A DNA stretch of 64,000 bases from FEN-1219 sp963728995 (GCA_963728995.1 CAVSMD010000009.1:186001-250000); one strand, 5' to 3'; numbered from the stretch's first letter, positions 47,361-57,098 are shown. Made by a program: numbers and translations. Notes: generated from the sequence alone by a model not told the origin.

Positions 47361-48140
47361 TTGTGCGGTGACCCCGCCACGCAGGCCGCGCAGGGGTACG
47401 CAACGAAGCTCGAGAGCGTTGCGATCGCGGGCGTGGATGATCTAATCATTTGCTCGCTGCTCGATCGACAGCAGTTTTTCGATCCGGAGGGCGATGCAGC
47501 AGACCTCGGAATCTCCTCGGCGGCATGGCCGATGTTTGGCCTGCTCTGGCCGTCGGGGGTCGTGCTCGCCGAACGCCTGGCCCGTCGAGCGGTGGCGCCC
47601 GCGGAGCGAATTCTCGAGCTCGGCTGCGGCCTCGCGCTCGCGAGCCTCGTGGCGCATCGGCGGGGTGCCGACATCACGGCGAGCGATCGGCACCCGCTCG
47701 CGGAGCGGTTCCTGCTCGACAATCTACGAGTGAACCATCTGCCACCATTGAAGTACCGGCACGGCCACTGGGGCTCGGCGCCGCCGAACGCACGCGCCGG
47801 GGCGCCGGCGTCGTACGGGCTCGCGGGCGAGTTCGATCTGATCGTGGGCAGCGACCTTTTGTATGAACGCGATGCGAACGCCGATCTTGCGTGCTTCATC
47901 ACGCAGCATGCAGCCGCGGCCGCGGAAGTCTGGATCGTGGATCCCAACCGCGGGAATCGGCCGGCGTTCAATAGACATATGGCCCGCCACGGATTTTTCA
48001 TCCACGAAGAGGCCCTCGTGCAGGCGGCGTCCCCCAGCCGTGCCGCCTATAGGGGTCGGTTGCTGAGATATCGGCGCGGGGACGAGTTTCCGAGCCTCGA
48101 AGGGACGATTTTTCGGACAAGACCCTCCGTGGCCCTGTAG
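47361..48140 (+). CDS. SAM-dependent methyltransferase (METTL21/NNMT-like)
   Basis: 259 aa. SAM motif I ILELGCGLALASLVAHRRG, acidic loop ASDRHPLAE, and GEFDLIVGSDLLYERD, characteristic of the Methyltransf_16 family (protein-lysine methyltransferases and relatives). The start is a TTG at 47361, ten bases after an in-frame stop; no ATG is available upstream. Target unknown. Lies 39 bases after the beta-helix gene on the same strand. Confidence 0.82.
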   Translation: MCGDPATQAAQGYATKLESVAIAGVDDLIICSLLDRQQFFDPEGDAADLGISSAAWPMFGLLWPSGVVLAERLARRAVAPAERILELGCGLALASLVAHRRGADITASDRHPLAERFLLDNLRVNHLPPLKYRHGHWGSAPPNARAGAPASYGLAGEFDLIVGSDLLYERDANADLACFITQHAAAAAEVWIVDPNRGNRPAFNRHMARHGFFIHEEALVQAASPSRAAYRGRLLRYRRGDEFPSLEGTIFRTRPSVAL

Positions 48141-48230
48141 AGTACCCGCCACTAGCGGAATCGCTTCCCATGGACTCGAAGGGCCACACTGAGCAGTTCC
48201 ACGTCTCAACAGCTCGCTGGCCCCAACTCC

Positions 48231-49322
48231 ATGGGCCCCGCGAATCGCCGACTCAGGTTCGGCGGCGACAACGCCTTTCACGTCGAGCTCAGGCGCCGAG
48301 TTAAAGCGCACCTGCACGCGACGGGACGGCGCGAACGCGGCTGTCCCGCGATGTACCTTAAAACCGCGATCATTCTCGTGGCCTTCTTGTCCACGTACGG
48401 ACTGCTCGTGTTCGTCGCCACGGAATGGTGGCAGGCGCTAGTGCTTGCAGTCTTGTTGGCGTTCACGATCGTCGCGATCGGCTTCAACATAATGCACGAC
48501 GCGAACCACGAGGCCTATTCGGACCGCCCCTGGATCAATCGCCTCCTCGGCGTGACGCTCGACGTCGTGGGCGGCAGCTCGTACTTTTGGCGATGGAAGC
48601 ACAATGTCTTCCACCACACCTTCGTGAACGTGATCGGGTACGACACGGACATCAATCTTGCCGGCCTCGGCCGCTTGACGCCCCATCACCGCCGCGCCTG
48701 GATACATCGCTGGCAGCATTTCTACGCCTGGTTTCTCTATGGCGTGATGGTCATCAAGTGGCAGCTCTTCGACGACTTTCGACTCGCCCTCACGCAGCGG
48801 ATGGGCGAGCATCACTGCCCGCGACCCCGCGGGTCGCAGCTCGCGGTGTTCGTTGCCGGCAAGCTCGCCTTCTTCTTGCTCGCGTTCGCCCTGCCATTGT
48901 CGCTGCACGCGTTCTCCGCGGTGGCGACCGTGTATGCGGTGACCGCCGTGATCACGGGTACCTTGCTCGGCGTGGTATTTCAGCTGGCCCACTGTGTCGA
49001 GCAGGCGGACTTCCCGTTGGAGATGGAAAAGGGGCGTATGGCGGCCCCGTGGGCCGTTCATCAGGCCGAAACCAGCGTGGATTTCGCGCGCGACAGTCGA
49101 GCCGCGAGTTGGCTGCTGGGTGGCCTGAATTTTCAGATCGAGCACCACCTCTTCTCGCGCATCTGTCACGTCAATTACCCCGCCATCGCGCCCATCGTCG
49201 AGAAGACGTGCCGGGATTTCAGCGTCAGCTATAAACACAACGCAACGTTGTTGTCCGCGCTCGGCTCACACTACCGCTGGCTGCGCGCCATGGGTCGTCC
49301 CGAGGCTGCGAGCGGCGGCTAA
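48231..49322 (+). CDS. Membrane fatty acid desaturase (acyl-CoA/front-end type)
   Basis: 363 aa with four main membrane helices and three histidine boxes: HDANHEAYS (HxxxH), HNVFHHTFVN (HxxHH) and QIEHHLF (QxxHH). The Gln in the third box is typical of front-end (delta-5/delta-6-like) desaturases and their bacterial relatives. The first 47 residues (DNAFHVELRRRVKAHL) match the N-terminal extension of that subfamily, which supports ATG 48231. It needs an electron donor not encoded here. Likely modifies membrane lipid acyl chains. Confidence 0.9.
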   Translation: MGPANRRLRFGGDNAFHVELRRRVKAHLHATGRRERGCPAMYLKTAIILVAFLSTYGLLVFVATEWWQALVLAVLLAFTIVAIGFNIMHDANHEAYSDRPWINRLLGVTLDVVGGSSYFWRWKHNVFHHTFVNVIGYDTDINLAGLGRLTPHHRRAWIHRWQHFYAWFLYGVMVIKWQLFDDFRLALTQRMGEHHCPRPRGSQLAVFVAGKLAFFLLAFALPLSLHAFSAVATVYAVTAVITGTLLGVVFQLAHCVEQADFPLEMEKGRMAAPWAVHQAETSVDFARDSRAASWLLGGLNFQIEHHLFSRICHVNYPAIAPIVEKTCRDFSVSYKHNATLLSALGSHYRWLRAMGRPEAASGG

Positions 49323-49620
49323 TCAGTCCGCGCGGCCGCGGGTGACCAATTCAAGACGACCGAGGCCGGATGGGCGCCTGCCGCCTGCAGCCGCTCCGCA
49401 ATGAGGAATCGCCGACCGTCGGCAGTGACGTCGAAGTCGTCCCAGTAGCCGCCCTCGGGGCGCGTGAATAACGTGGTCGCCAGGCCGATTTCGCGCTCGG
49501 GCTCCGTCCGGACGGGGATCGCAACCATTCTGCCCAGTCGATCGACCAACAGAATCTCCGCACCGTCCCGTCGCCACCGGCGCCGCCCCTCCGCAGTCAG
49601 CTGCGCGGATGACCTCCCCG
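49319..49620 (-). pseudogene. C-terminal remnant of a TolB/WD40-type (PD40) protein
   Basis: The minus-strand frame ending at 49319 reads GAEILLVDRLGRMVAIPV, then TLFTRPEGGYWDDFDVTADGRRFLIAE and SVVLNWS. This is the standard last propeller blade of large TolB-like serine/threonine-kinase-associated proteins. Upstream sequence to 49712 does not continue the propeller and has no plausible start. It is a fragment left after deletion of most of a gene. Confidence 0.55.
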
Positions 49621-49712
49621 GACTGCCCCTGACAGATCCGCGGCGGTGGAGTAGGCGCGTGTCTTGGTTCGCCCGGACGCGGCGGAAACCGGAGGATCCG
49701 AGATCGAGCGCG

Positions 49713-50954
49713 CTAATCGTCGATGTAGTAGCGCACGACGACGCGGGTAGCATCGGCGATACGCCCGTCGAGGACGCGCGGCCGGAACACGCTCCGGGTA
49801 ATCGTGCTGATGAGCGCCCTCTTCGCTTCTCGCGCGACATTGTCGGTCGTGTAGAGGATCTCGACGTGCTCCCCATGTCCGTACTTCGTAATGTCGAACG
49901 CGACGTCGACGTAGCCGGCGGCAGCGGCCGTGCGCTCCGTGACGAGCCGACTCGGAACGAACGTCGGCAGCACGACGGGCACGTCGGGCGAGAACAGCGC
50001 ATCGATCGACGAGCGCGGCGCTCGCTGGCTCACGAGCACGTGGTACGCGTCGCGGTACCCGTCGAGCGCGGAATTCCAGGGACGACGATCGTGCGTGGCG
50101 ACCGCCGTAATCATGTCCCAGTCCGCAAGTTGGAGCTGCGATTCGGCGCGCGCCGGCGACCGCTCCTGATTTGCAGCATCGTAGGCGAGCAACCTGCGGA
50201 GGCTTTGGCGACCCATCCCGTAGATGCCCTGCCGCAGGGAGATCACGATGATTTTCGATTCGAGCTCATGCAGCTCCCGGCTCGAGTAGAGGCGGTGCTG
50301 CGTCAAGACCTTGACCGCGGACGCGTAGTAGCTCAACGTTTCGCGCGCCACGGCATCGATCAAAGCGCCACGACTGCCGGCCGCACAGTTCGGTTCGCGC
50401 TCGGCGAACTCCACCGTTCGCGCCTCCGCGCGGTGGTAGTAACAGCCGAGCACGAGCTGCGGCGAGAACTCTCCGGCCAAATACCGCTCGAGCATGTCGA
50501 TCCGCTTGTCACCGAGCGTGTGATAGATCGCGACGGTCCGAAGATCCTTCGGATGCGCGCGCGCCAAAGCCAGGAGCTCGCGGTCGAGCTGCCACGGTTG
50601 CTCGACGTCGCCCATCCTCTCGTGAACGCGGATGAGCGACTCGAGCATCGGCGCCTCCTCCAGCGAGGACAGCCCGTGGTTCGCGCGGATGACGCCACGC
50701 GCTTCCTCGAATGCAACCAACGCGGGCCCGTTGAGACTCGCCTCCTCGTAGAAGGCGCCGAGCTCTGCGAACAGCGCGGCGAGCGGCGCCGAATGCGGGC
50801 CATTCGTGGCCTGCTCGATGGTGATGCGCTGGACGAGCTCAAGCTCGCGCCGCGCGGCTTCATCGGGAGCGGGAGCGGCTAGGGCGAGGCAGGGTACGGC
50901 GAGCGCAACCGCAGAGCCTACCCACTTTGGCACGCGAAGGTCGATGCAGATCAT
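49713..50954 (-). CDS. Secreted helical-repeat protein with TonB-like C-terminus
   Basis: 413 aa. ATG 50954 follows AGAGAGG; signal peptide (VALAVPCLALAAPAP). Residues 35-200 form helical TPR-like repeats (LAALFAELGAFYEEASLNGPALVAFEEARGVIR). The last 90 residues (VAFDITKYGHGEHVEILYTT, STITRSVFRPRVLDGRIADATRVVVRYYI) resemble a TonB C-terminal domain. No TonB energy-coupling helix is present, so it is not a true TonB. Function unknown. Confidence 0.75.
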   Translation of the reverse strand: MICIDLRVPKWVGSAVALAVPCLALAAPAPDEAARRELELVQRITIEQATNGPHSAPLAALFAELGAFYEEASLNGPALVAFEEARGVIRANHGLSSLEEAPMLESLIRVHERMGDVEQPWQLDRELLALARAHPKDLRTVAIYHTLGDKRIDMLERYLAGEFSPQLVLGCYYHRAEARTVEFAEREPNCAAGSRGALIDAVARETLSYYASAVKVLTQHRLYSSRELHELESKIIVISLRQGIYGMGRQSLRRLLAYDAANQERSPARAESQLQLADWDMITAVATHDRRPWNSALDGYRDAYHVLVSQRAPRSSIDALFSPDVPVVLPTFVPSRLVTERTAAAAGYVDVAFDITKYGHGEHVEILYTTDNVAREAKRALISTITRSVFRPRVLDGRIADATRVVVRYYIDD

Positions 50955-51040
50955 CTGACACCTCTCTCGCCGCGGACGATGGCTCGCTTCGACGAGAGTA
51001 CCGCGTGTGGCGTTCGGCGCCAACCGCGAACCGGGTGCTG

Positions 51041-53281
51041 TCAGAAACGGAACGTATAGGCGAACTTCACGTTCAAGTCCGACAGCGCCGACTGGAACGC
51101 GCCGTCCTTGTCGAAATCCTGCAGGTTGTGATTCAGCACGATGAAGCCTTCGCGGCCCGCTTTCGGAATCCATTGCAGACGACTATTCACACCGAGCACC
51201 TCGGACGCGTTGTCGTACTGCACGATGTTGATCCAGGTCAGGTTCAGCCGGATGGCCATCTGGGTGATGACCTGGATCAGACGCGTCGTGAACTCCCCTT
51301 GCGAAAGTGCGATGTCGTTCCAGTCATAGCGAAACGTGAAGTTGAAGCGCGGCGAGGGCTTCCAGAGCACCTCACCGCCAACATTCGTGCGCTCGCCGTC
51401 ATAGAAATCGCCAGTGCTGTAATAGATGCTCGCGGCCAGGCCTCGCTGGGCGCCGGAGCCGACGTCGAAGCCGGCTCGATCGAACGAATAGCGCCCCACC
51501 GGCACCGCCACCTGTCGAGTCGGGTCCGAGTAAAGCGTGAAAGGCTGCGTCACGACCTCCTCGTGGCTCTCGTAATTCACGCGAAAGAAATCGCGTGTCC
51601 GGCTCTCGATCTCGAGCAATCGCGCGTTCAATACTTGCGTCTCGAGGCCGCCGGTGACGAAGTCCACGCGCTCGGCATCGAGCTCGCTCGACAGCGACTG
51701 CAAGAACTTGCGGCCACTGACGAAATGCGTATAGCCCACCTGGCCCAAGTAGTCGCGCACGCCGGTTCGACTGACGAAACCGAGGGCCGGATTGAAGTTC
51801 TCGCCGAGCTGCTTCAGCGACAACCCGCCGCGCCACCCCTCGGCATTCGGAATGTCGAAGGCAACTGCATAGGCCTCGTCGTCCCCGTGCTTGCCGGGCG
51901 TATCCGACTGCTGATACCACGCAGTGGCCTCGAGCGTGCGGCCGCCCGCCAGGCGCGTGTTCAGGTACTGAAAGTCCACGCCCGCGAGCGAGTTGTCGAC
52001 GTTCGACCCCGGGTCGCCATCGGTATAGATCATGCCGACAGTCGACTCGTCGAGCACGTCGGCCGCGACGCGACTGATCAGCAGATTCTTGTCGTCGACG
52101 CCGCCGAGCGCGCCTTGGTGCACGGCGAACGTCCCGATGCTGAAGCGCCCCACGCGGCCGCTGAGCTTGCCGCCGCGCTCGAGATCGACCGGCAGGCCCG
52201 TGGCGCTCAGACCGATCCGGCGCGAGAAAAACGGCCGCCCGCTCTGCAATCCGGCAGCGGTCGTCGCCTGGTTCGAACCGCGGCCGATGCGGCCGAACTC
52301 GAACAAATCTGAATCGTTCAGGAAGAAGTCGCGCTTCTCTGGAAAGAACAGATTGAAACGCGTGAGATTCACCTGCCGGTCATCGATCTCCGCGGCCGAA
52401 AAGTCCGTGTTCAAGGTCAGCGACGCGTTCAAGGACGGGGTGATGCGATAGTAGAGATCGAGGGATGGCTCCAGGTTCGTGTCGGTGGTGCCCGGCGAGA
52501 ACGTGATGCGCCGATTCGCCGACATCGACGGCACGATGTCGAGCCCGACACCCTGGTCCATAGCGGAGAAGCCCGACACGTGGCCGACGACGTTCGGGTT
52601 GTACGTGCGATTGCGCGATACCCAGACCACTTCCTCGCCGCGGCGGCGGATGCCGCGCGCGAAGTTGAAGCCCCACGTATCGATGTTCGGATTGAACGGC
52701 AGCGACTTGAAGGGGATGGCCATCTCGAAAGACCAGCCTTGCTCGTCGACGAAGCTCTGCGTCTCCCAGATCACCGTCCAGTCGGGCTGCAGCTCGTTGA
52801 TGTTCTTGTAGAGCATGTCGTGACGCACGCCATTGGCATTCGTCTCGAACCGGTAGCCGTTGCGGCCCGTGTTGAACGGATCGATGATGATCGCGAGCCG
52901 ATCGTCCTGGCCGAGCGGGTTGCCGTGGCGCATGACGTTGCGCGTGATCTTATCGGGCTCGCTGTCGTACAGCCGCGCCCCGATGTAGAGGTAATCGCCG
53001 TCGTAAAGCAGACGCACTTCGGTGCGTTCAGACGGGGCGCCGCCGTCGGTGGGTCGAACCTGGTGAAAGTCGTCGATCAGTGGCGCCGTCGCCCACACGG
53101 CGTCGTCGAGCTTGCCGTCGATCACCGGCGGCGTCATGGCGCGGACGATTCGGACGGTCTTGTCGCCGCCCACGGCGCGCTGTGCCGCGGCGTCCATCGT
53201 GACGCCGCACACGGCAAACGCAAGGCATAAGGCAGCGGCGACGCTGCAAAGGCGCCGGCCGACGCGTGGGGCACACCCCAT
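51041..53281 (-). CDS. DUF5916 outer-membrane protein with CBM9-like N-terminus
   Basis: 746 aa. Signal peptide, then a carbohydrate-binding-family-9-like domain (TPPVIDGKLDDAVWATAPLIDDF, RTEVRLLYDGDYLYIGARLYD), followed by a DUF5916 beta-barrel with GRPFFSRRIGLS, and a terminal aromatic strand (FAYTFRF) as in outer-membrane proteins. Intact frame. Possibly binds or imports a carbohydrate or aromatic compound; specific role unknown. Confidence 0.9.
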   Translation of the reverse strand: MGCAPRVGRRLCSVAAALCLAFAVCGVTMDAAAQRAVGGDKTVRIVRAMTPPVIDGKLDDAVWATAPLIDDFHQVRPTDGGAPSERTEVRLLYDGDYLYIGARLYDSEPDKITRNVMRHGNPLGQDDRLAIIIDPFNTGRNGYRFETNANGVRHDMLYKNINELQPDWTVIWETQSFVDEQGWSFEMAIPFKSLPFNPNIDTWGFNFARGIRRRGEEVVWVSRNRTYNPNVVGHVSGFSAMDQGVGLDIVPSMSANRRITFSPGTTDTNLEPSLDLYYRITPSLNASLTLNTDFSAAEIDDRQVNLTRFNLFFPEKRDFFLNDSDLFEFGRIGRGSNQATTAAGLQSGRPFFSRRIGLSATGLPVDLERGGKLSGRVGRFSIGTFAVHQGALGGVDDKNLLISRVAADVLDESTVGMIYTDGDPGSNVDNSLAGVDFQYLNTRLAGGRTLEATAWYQQSDTPGKHGDDEAYAVAFDIPNAEGWRGGLSLKQLGENFNPALGFVSRTGVRDYLGQVGYTHFVSGRKFLQSLSSELDAERVDFVTGGLETQVLNARLLEIESRTRDFFRVNYESHEEVVTQPFTLYSDPTRQVAVPVGRYSFDRAGFDVGSGAQRGLAASIYYSTGDFYDGERTNVGGEVLWKPSPRFNFTFRYDWNDIALSQGEFTTRLIQVITQMAIRLNLTWINIVQYDNASEVLGVNSRLQWIPKAGREGFIVLNHNLQDFDKDGAFQSALSDLNVKFAYTFRF

Positions 53282-53499
53282 CGGTCGCGATCTCCAGGAA
53301 CGAGTGTGGCGAGTAGTCTACCCGCGAGCTTGCGCGTATCACACCGTTGCCCGAGACTACCGCCGTCGGGGGGCTTCATCTTCATCACAGCGTGCACGAC
53401 CCTAGGGGGGTCGGTCGGCCTAGTCTCGCCGGCGGCGCGACGTTACGCAGCCGCGTTCGACGTCTGCCAAGAACGAACCACAACCGAAAGGAGACCGTC

Positions 53500-53994
53500 A
53501 TGCCCGCTCTCATCGCACTCGCGGCATCCGTCGGAGTGCTCGCCGTCGTCGCGACCTGGATCTTCTTCCTCGACCCCGTTGCCGCGGCACACTTGCAGGT
53601 GTGGCAGGCGTTCATCGCGTGGGGCTGCCATTACCACTCGGGCGGCAAGTTCACGGGCACGCGCAACACGGTGCTATGCATGAGCTTCGGCGCGATCGTA
53701 GGGATGGCCGCAGTGCTGCTGGCACAGCATCTACCGCTGGCCGACCTCGCCGCGCCCCTCGCAGTCGGCGTCGGCGCGACCGTGATCGTGCTGTCATCGA
53801 AGGTGCCGCTGCTCGCAACGATTCCTGCAAGCGTCTACGGCTTCGCGGCCATCGCCGGCTTGATCCTGCTAGGCTCGGGCATGACGGCCACGGCGGCCCT
53901 CGTGCCGACGATCCTGTCGGTCGTGATCGGAGCGGTCTTCGGCTACGTGTCGGAAGTGCTCGCAAGCGCACTCACGAAAAAGAGCTTCGGGTAG
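53500..53994 (+). CDS. DUF1097 family membrane protein
   Basis: 164 aa with four to five transmembrane helices (LIALAASVGVLAVVATWIFF, FGAIVGMAAVLLAQHL, APLAVGVGATVIVLSSK, VYGFAAIAGLILLGSG, ILSVVIGAVFGYVSEVL). The HLQVWQAFIAWGCHYHSGG loop is typical of DUF1097. ATG 53500 follows AAAGGAGACCGTC. Function unknown. Lone gene convergent with the CPXCG gene. Confidence 0.85.
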   Translation: MPALIALAASVGVLAVVATWIFFLDPVAAAHLQVWQAFIAWGCHYHSGGKFTGTRNTVLCMSFGAIVGMAAVLLAQHLPLADLAAPLAVGVGATVIVLSSKVPLLATIPASVYGFAAIAGLILLGSGMTATAALVPTILSVVIGAVFGYVSEVLASALTKKSFG

Positions 53995-53997
53995 TCT

Positions 53998-54189
53998 TCA
54001 GCCGTTCTCGGCGCGCCCTTCGATACCGACCAGCTCGCCGTCCTCGACCGCCACGCGGACGACGATCGGGCGGCAGCAGACGGCGCAGTCCTCCACATAC
54101 TCCTGAGGTCCCGCGGAGCAGTCGACGAGCATCTCGATCGGCTCGCCGCAATGGGGACAGTCGATCGTCTGGGATTCGAGGGGCTGCAT
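53998..54189 (-). CDS. CPXCG-motif cysteine-rich small protein
   Basis: 63 aa zinc-ribbon-like protein: CPHCGE near the N-terminus, a single Cys in VDCSAG, and EDCAVCCRP later, then an acidic C-terminus. Matches the CPXCG family of small gammaproteobacterial proteins. ATG 54189 follows GGAAGATATCC. Role unknown. Confidence 0.88.
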   Translation of the reverse strand: MQPLESQTIDCPHCGEPIEMLVDCSAGPQEYVEDCAVCCRPIVVRVAVEDGELVGIEGRAENG

Positions 54190-54305
54190 GGATATCTTCC
54201 TCCGCGCACCATTGTAGCCGCAAGAAAGCTTCAGGAACCGCTGCGCATCTGGACTCGCCCGCAACCATTCGCTATATGAACCCGGGGACTTTGTCAGGGG
54301 GCTCG

Positions 54306-55856
54306 ATGCTCGCACGCGTGTTGCTCGTTTCGCTGGCGTTGAGCGCCGGCACCGTCGCATCGGCGCAGGCGCCACCGCGCCTGCCGAGCGGCAAACCGGA
54401 TCTGCAGGGCATCTGGCGAGTGCAGAATCGCGCGGCCGCCGATCTCGACTACCACGCCGCACGCTTCGAGATGCCGGCCGGGCCGAGCGTGGTCGAGGGT
54501 GACGAGATCCCGTATCAGCCGTGGGCGCGCGAGCAACAGCGCAAGCACTTCGCCGAGCGAGCGACGGCCGATCCTCTCGCTCGCTGCTACATGCCCGGCG
54601 TGCCGCGGATCATGTACCTCGAGTTCCCGTTCCAGATCTTCCAGACGGCTGATCACGTCGCCATCACGTTCGAGTGGTCGCAGCTCTATCGGCTCATCTA
54701 CACGAACGGCCAGCCGGCGAAGCACGAAGGCATCGAGTCGTGGATGGGCGACTCGCGCGGCCACTGGGAGGGCGACGTGCTCGTCGTCGAGGTGACGGAC
54801 CAGAACGACCGCACCTGGCTCGATTCGGCCGGCGACTTCCACAGCGACGCGCTGAAGCTCACGGAGCGATTCGCCCTGCGCGACGCCAACACGATCGACT
54901 ACGAGGTCACGATCGAGGATCCGAAGGTGTTCACGCGCCCGTGGAAGATCCGCATGCCGTTGCACCGGCAGACCGATCTCACGCGGTTGCTCGAGTATCA
55001 GTGCCAGGCGGAGAAAGAGGAGCAGGACGGCGCCTTCGAGCGCGAAGCTCGCACCTGGTACCCGGCCGCCCCGCCACCCGACAACGCGCCGTTCGATGCG
55101 CGGGCCGGCGTGAAGCTGGCACTTCCGGCCGCCACGGGCAAGATCCGGCGACTACCCGACGGCACCCCCGATCTCTCGGGCTGGTACGAGGCCGACGCGG
55201 GCGGCGCGAACTACGGTCTCGAGACGCACGCGCAGGATTTCCTCACACCGGCGAGTCGCGGCGTGGTCGTCGATCCCAAGGACGGCACGCTGCCGTATCA
55301 ACGCTGGGCGCGCGCCGAGAGCATCGATCGGAAGCTGCCGTACCGGGGGTACGACGACCCGACGGCGCACTGCTTCGTCGCCGGCGTTCCGCGCTCCCAC
55401 TACGTGCCGGCGCCGTTTGAGATTCTGCAGCCGCGCGGCTACGTCGTCATGCTGTTCGAGCGGATGTCGTGGCGGCACATCGCAATGACGCCGCGCCCGC
55501 CCCTGCCCGATCACGTGCGCCTGTGGCAGGGCGACTCCGCAGGGCGCTGGGACGGCGACACGCTGGTCGTCGAGAGCCGCAGCTTCAACGGTAAGGCGTG
55601 GCTCAACGAGGTCGGCGACGTCATCAGTCACGCGGAAACGGTCGTCGAGACGTTCACCCCGGTGGGGCCCGATCGCGTGATCTACCGGGCAACGGTGTCC
55701 GATCCGATCACCTACAGGCGACCCTGGACAATCGAGGTGACATTGAATCGTCAGGACGACGAGTTGCTCGAAGTCGCCTGCCACGAAGACAATGGCGACC
55801 TCGATCATCTGCGCGAGATACGCGACGAATATCGCGCGACGCACGAGGAGAAATGA
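54306..55856 (+). CDS. Secreted DLSGVW-family protein, two tandem domains
   Basis: 516 aa with signal peptide (ending ASAQA). Two copies of the domain seen at 32035: first about residues 25-250 (KPDLQGIWRV, CYMPGVPRIMYLEFPFQI, GHWEGDVLVVEVTD), second about 280-510 (TPDLSGWYEA, CFVAGVPRSHYVPAPFEI, GRWDGDTLVVESRSFN). Both keep the Cys-x-x-Gly-Val-Pro segment. AGGGGG precedes ATG 54306. A DUF6152 gene follows 4 bases later, the same pairing as at 32-33 kb. Unknown function; binding of a hydrophobic or quinone-like ligand is possible but untested. Confidence 0.8.
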   Translation: MLARVLLVSLALSAGTVASAQAPPRLPSGKPDLQGIWRVQNRAAADLDYHAARFEMPAGPSVVEGDEIPYQPWAREQQRKHFAERATADPLARCYMPGVPRIMYLEFPFQIFQTADHVAITFEWSQLYRLIYTNGQPAKHEGIESWMGDSRGHWEGDVLVVEVTDQNDRTWLDSAGDFHSDALKLTERFALRDANTIDYEVTIEDPKVFTRPWKIRMPLHRQTDLTRLLEYQCQAEKEEQDGAFEREARTWYPAAPPPDNAPFDARAGVKLALPAATGKIRRLPDGTPDLSGWYEADAGGANYGLETHAQDFLTPASRGVVVDPKDGTLPYQRWARAESIDRKLPYRGYDDPTAHCFVAGVPRSHYVPAPFEILQPRGYVVMLFERMSWRHIAMTPRPPLPDHVRLWQGDSAGRWDGDTLVVESRSFNGKAWLNEVGDVISHAETVVETFTPVGPDRVIYRATVSDPITYRRPWTIEVTLNRQDDELLEVACHEDNGDLDHLREIRDEYRATHEEK

Positions 55857-55860
55857 CCGC

Positions 55861-56265
55861 ATGTCCGCGAGACTGTCCCTGACGCTCGTTACCTTTACGA
55901 TGCTGGCGGCCGGCACTGCGGCCGCCCATCACTCGTTCTCGGCCGAGTTCGATCCGGAAAAACCCATCAAGCTCACGGGCAAAGTCACGGAGATGAAGTG
56001 GTCGAACCCGCACGCGTGGATCTACCTCGACGTCACGGGCGCCGATGGCACCGTCGTGAACTGGGCGCTGGAAACCGGTGCCGCGAACGGTCTGATCCGC
56101 CGCGGCTGGCGCAAGGAAGATTTGCCGGCGGGCACCGTGCTGCTCGTCGAAGGCTGGCAGGCGCGCAACGGCAAGCCCACCGCGAACATCTCCGCGGTCA
56201 CGTTCGAGGACGGCAAGCGGCTGTTTGCCGGCTCGTCGAACCCCGCCGCGACTCCGTCAAACTAG
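55861..56265 (+). CDS. DUF6152 family secreted protein 2
   Basis: 134 aa: signal peptide ending at AAA, mature N-terminus HHSFSAEFDPEKPIKLTGKV, then MKWSNPHAWIYLDV and NGLIRRGWRKEDL, the canonical DUF6152 pattern. GAGGAG lies before the ATG, inside the end of the previous gene. More typical than the copy at 32881. The pair with the DLSGVW protein recurs, which suggests joint function. Confidence 0.9.
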   Translation: MSARLSLTLVTFTMLAAGTAAAHHSFSAEFDPEKPIKLTGKVTEMKWSNPHAWIYLDVTGADGTVVNWALETGAANGLIRRGWRKEDLPAGTVLLVEGWQARNGKPTANISAVTFEDGKRLFAGSSNPAATPSN

Positions 56266-56273
56266 CGGCCGCC

Positions 56274-56297
56274 AGGGAACCTCTGCACAGGTTCTCT
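56274..56297. terminator. Hairpin between convergent genes
   Basis: A 9-bp stem (AGGGAACCT pairing with AGGTTCTCT, one G-T wobble) with loop CTGCAC, sitting between the stops of the DUF6152 gene (56265) and the PhzF gene (56296). No long T-tract, but the position fits a bidirectional terminator. Confidence 0.5.
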
Positions 56298-57090
56298 AGA
56301 TCTCGATCCAGCCCTCGAGGTACTTGACCACGCTGCCCGCGATGTCGACGCGCTCGCCCTTCAGCTCGCAGAAGAGCTCGGCGCCGCGCTGCGAAACCTG
56401 CCGCGAGTAAATGGCGCTCTTACCGAGTCGCTTGGCCCAGTACGGCGTGAGCGCGCAGTGAATCGAGCCCGTGGCGGGATCCTCGTCGATCCCGAACGCC
56501 GACGCGAAGTACCGCACGGCGCAGTCGGACTGGTCACCGGGCGCGGTCGCGATCACTCCGGCCTGCAGCGCTCGCAGCGCCGTGAAGTCCGGCTTCAGCG
56601 CGCGCACCTGCGCCTCGGTATCGAACACGGCGAATAGATTCTCGTGGCTCCCATTCACCGTCGAGACCTCGCGGGGCGCAGCGTTCAAGGCGCGCATGAG
56701 CTCCGCGGGCACGCTCGCGAGCGGCTCGACGCGCCAGCGCGGGAAATCCATGACGAGCCGCTCGCCCGCCATGCGCACGGTGAGGAGACCGCTGCGGGTC
56801 GCGAACGCCACCTCGCGACGATCGGGCGCTAGCTCCGTGAACAGCACGAACGCCGACGCGAGCGTCGCGTGCCCGCACAGATCGACCTCGACCGTGGGCG
56901 TGAACCAACGCAACCGAAAGCCATCGCCCTCGGGCACGAAGAAGGCCGTCTCAGAGAGGTTGTTCTCGAGACTGAGGGCCTGCATCGTCGCGTCGTCGAG
57001 CCAGCGGTCGAGCGGCACTACTGCCGCCGGATTGCCGCCGAATAGGCGACTTGTGAACGCGTCGACTTGATAGAGTCTTAGTCTCGGCAT
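56296..57090 (-). CDS. PhzF-family isomerase/epimerase
   Basis: 264 aa with the PhzF two-lobed fold: YQVDAFT, GGNPAAVV, the catalytic LSETAFF (Glu47), CGHATLAS and the second-lobe DEDPATGSIHC. PhzF relatives act as isomerases or epimerases on small metabolites; substrate unknown here. The start lies 8 bases from the divergent J-like/PilZ gene. Confidence 0.92.
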   Translation of the reverse strand: MPRLRLYQVDAFTSRLFGGNPAAVVPLDRWLDDATMQALSLENNLSETAFFVPEGDGFRLRWFTPTVEVDLCGHATLASAFVLFTELAPDRREVAFATRSGLLTVRMAGERLVMDFPRWRVEPLASVPAELMRALNAAPREVSTVNGSHENLFAVFDTEAQVRALKPDFTALRALQAGVIATAPGDQSDCAVRYFASAFGIDEDPATGSIHCALTPYWAKRLGKSAIYSRQVSQRGAELFCELKGERVDIAGSVVKYLEGWIEI

Positions 57091-57098
57091 AGCGTGGC

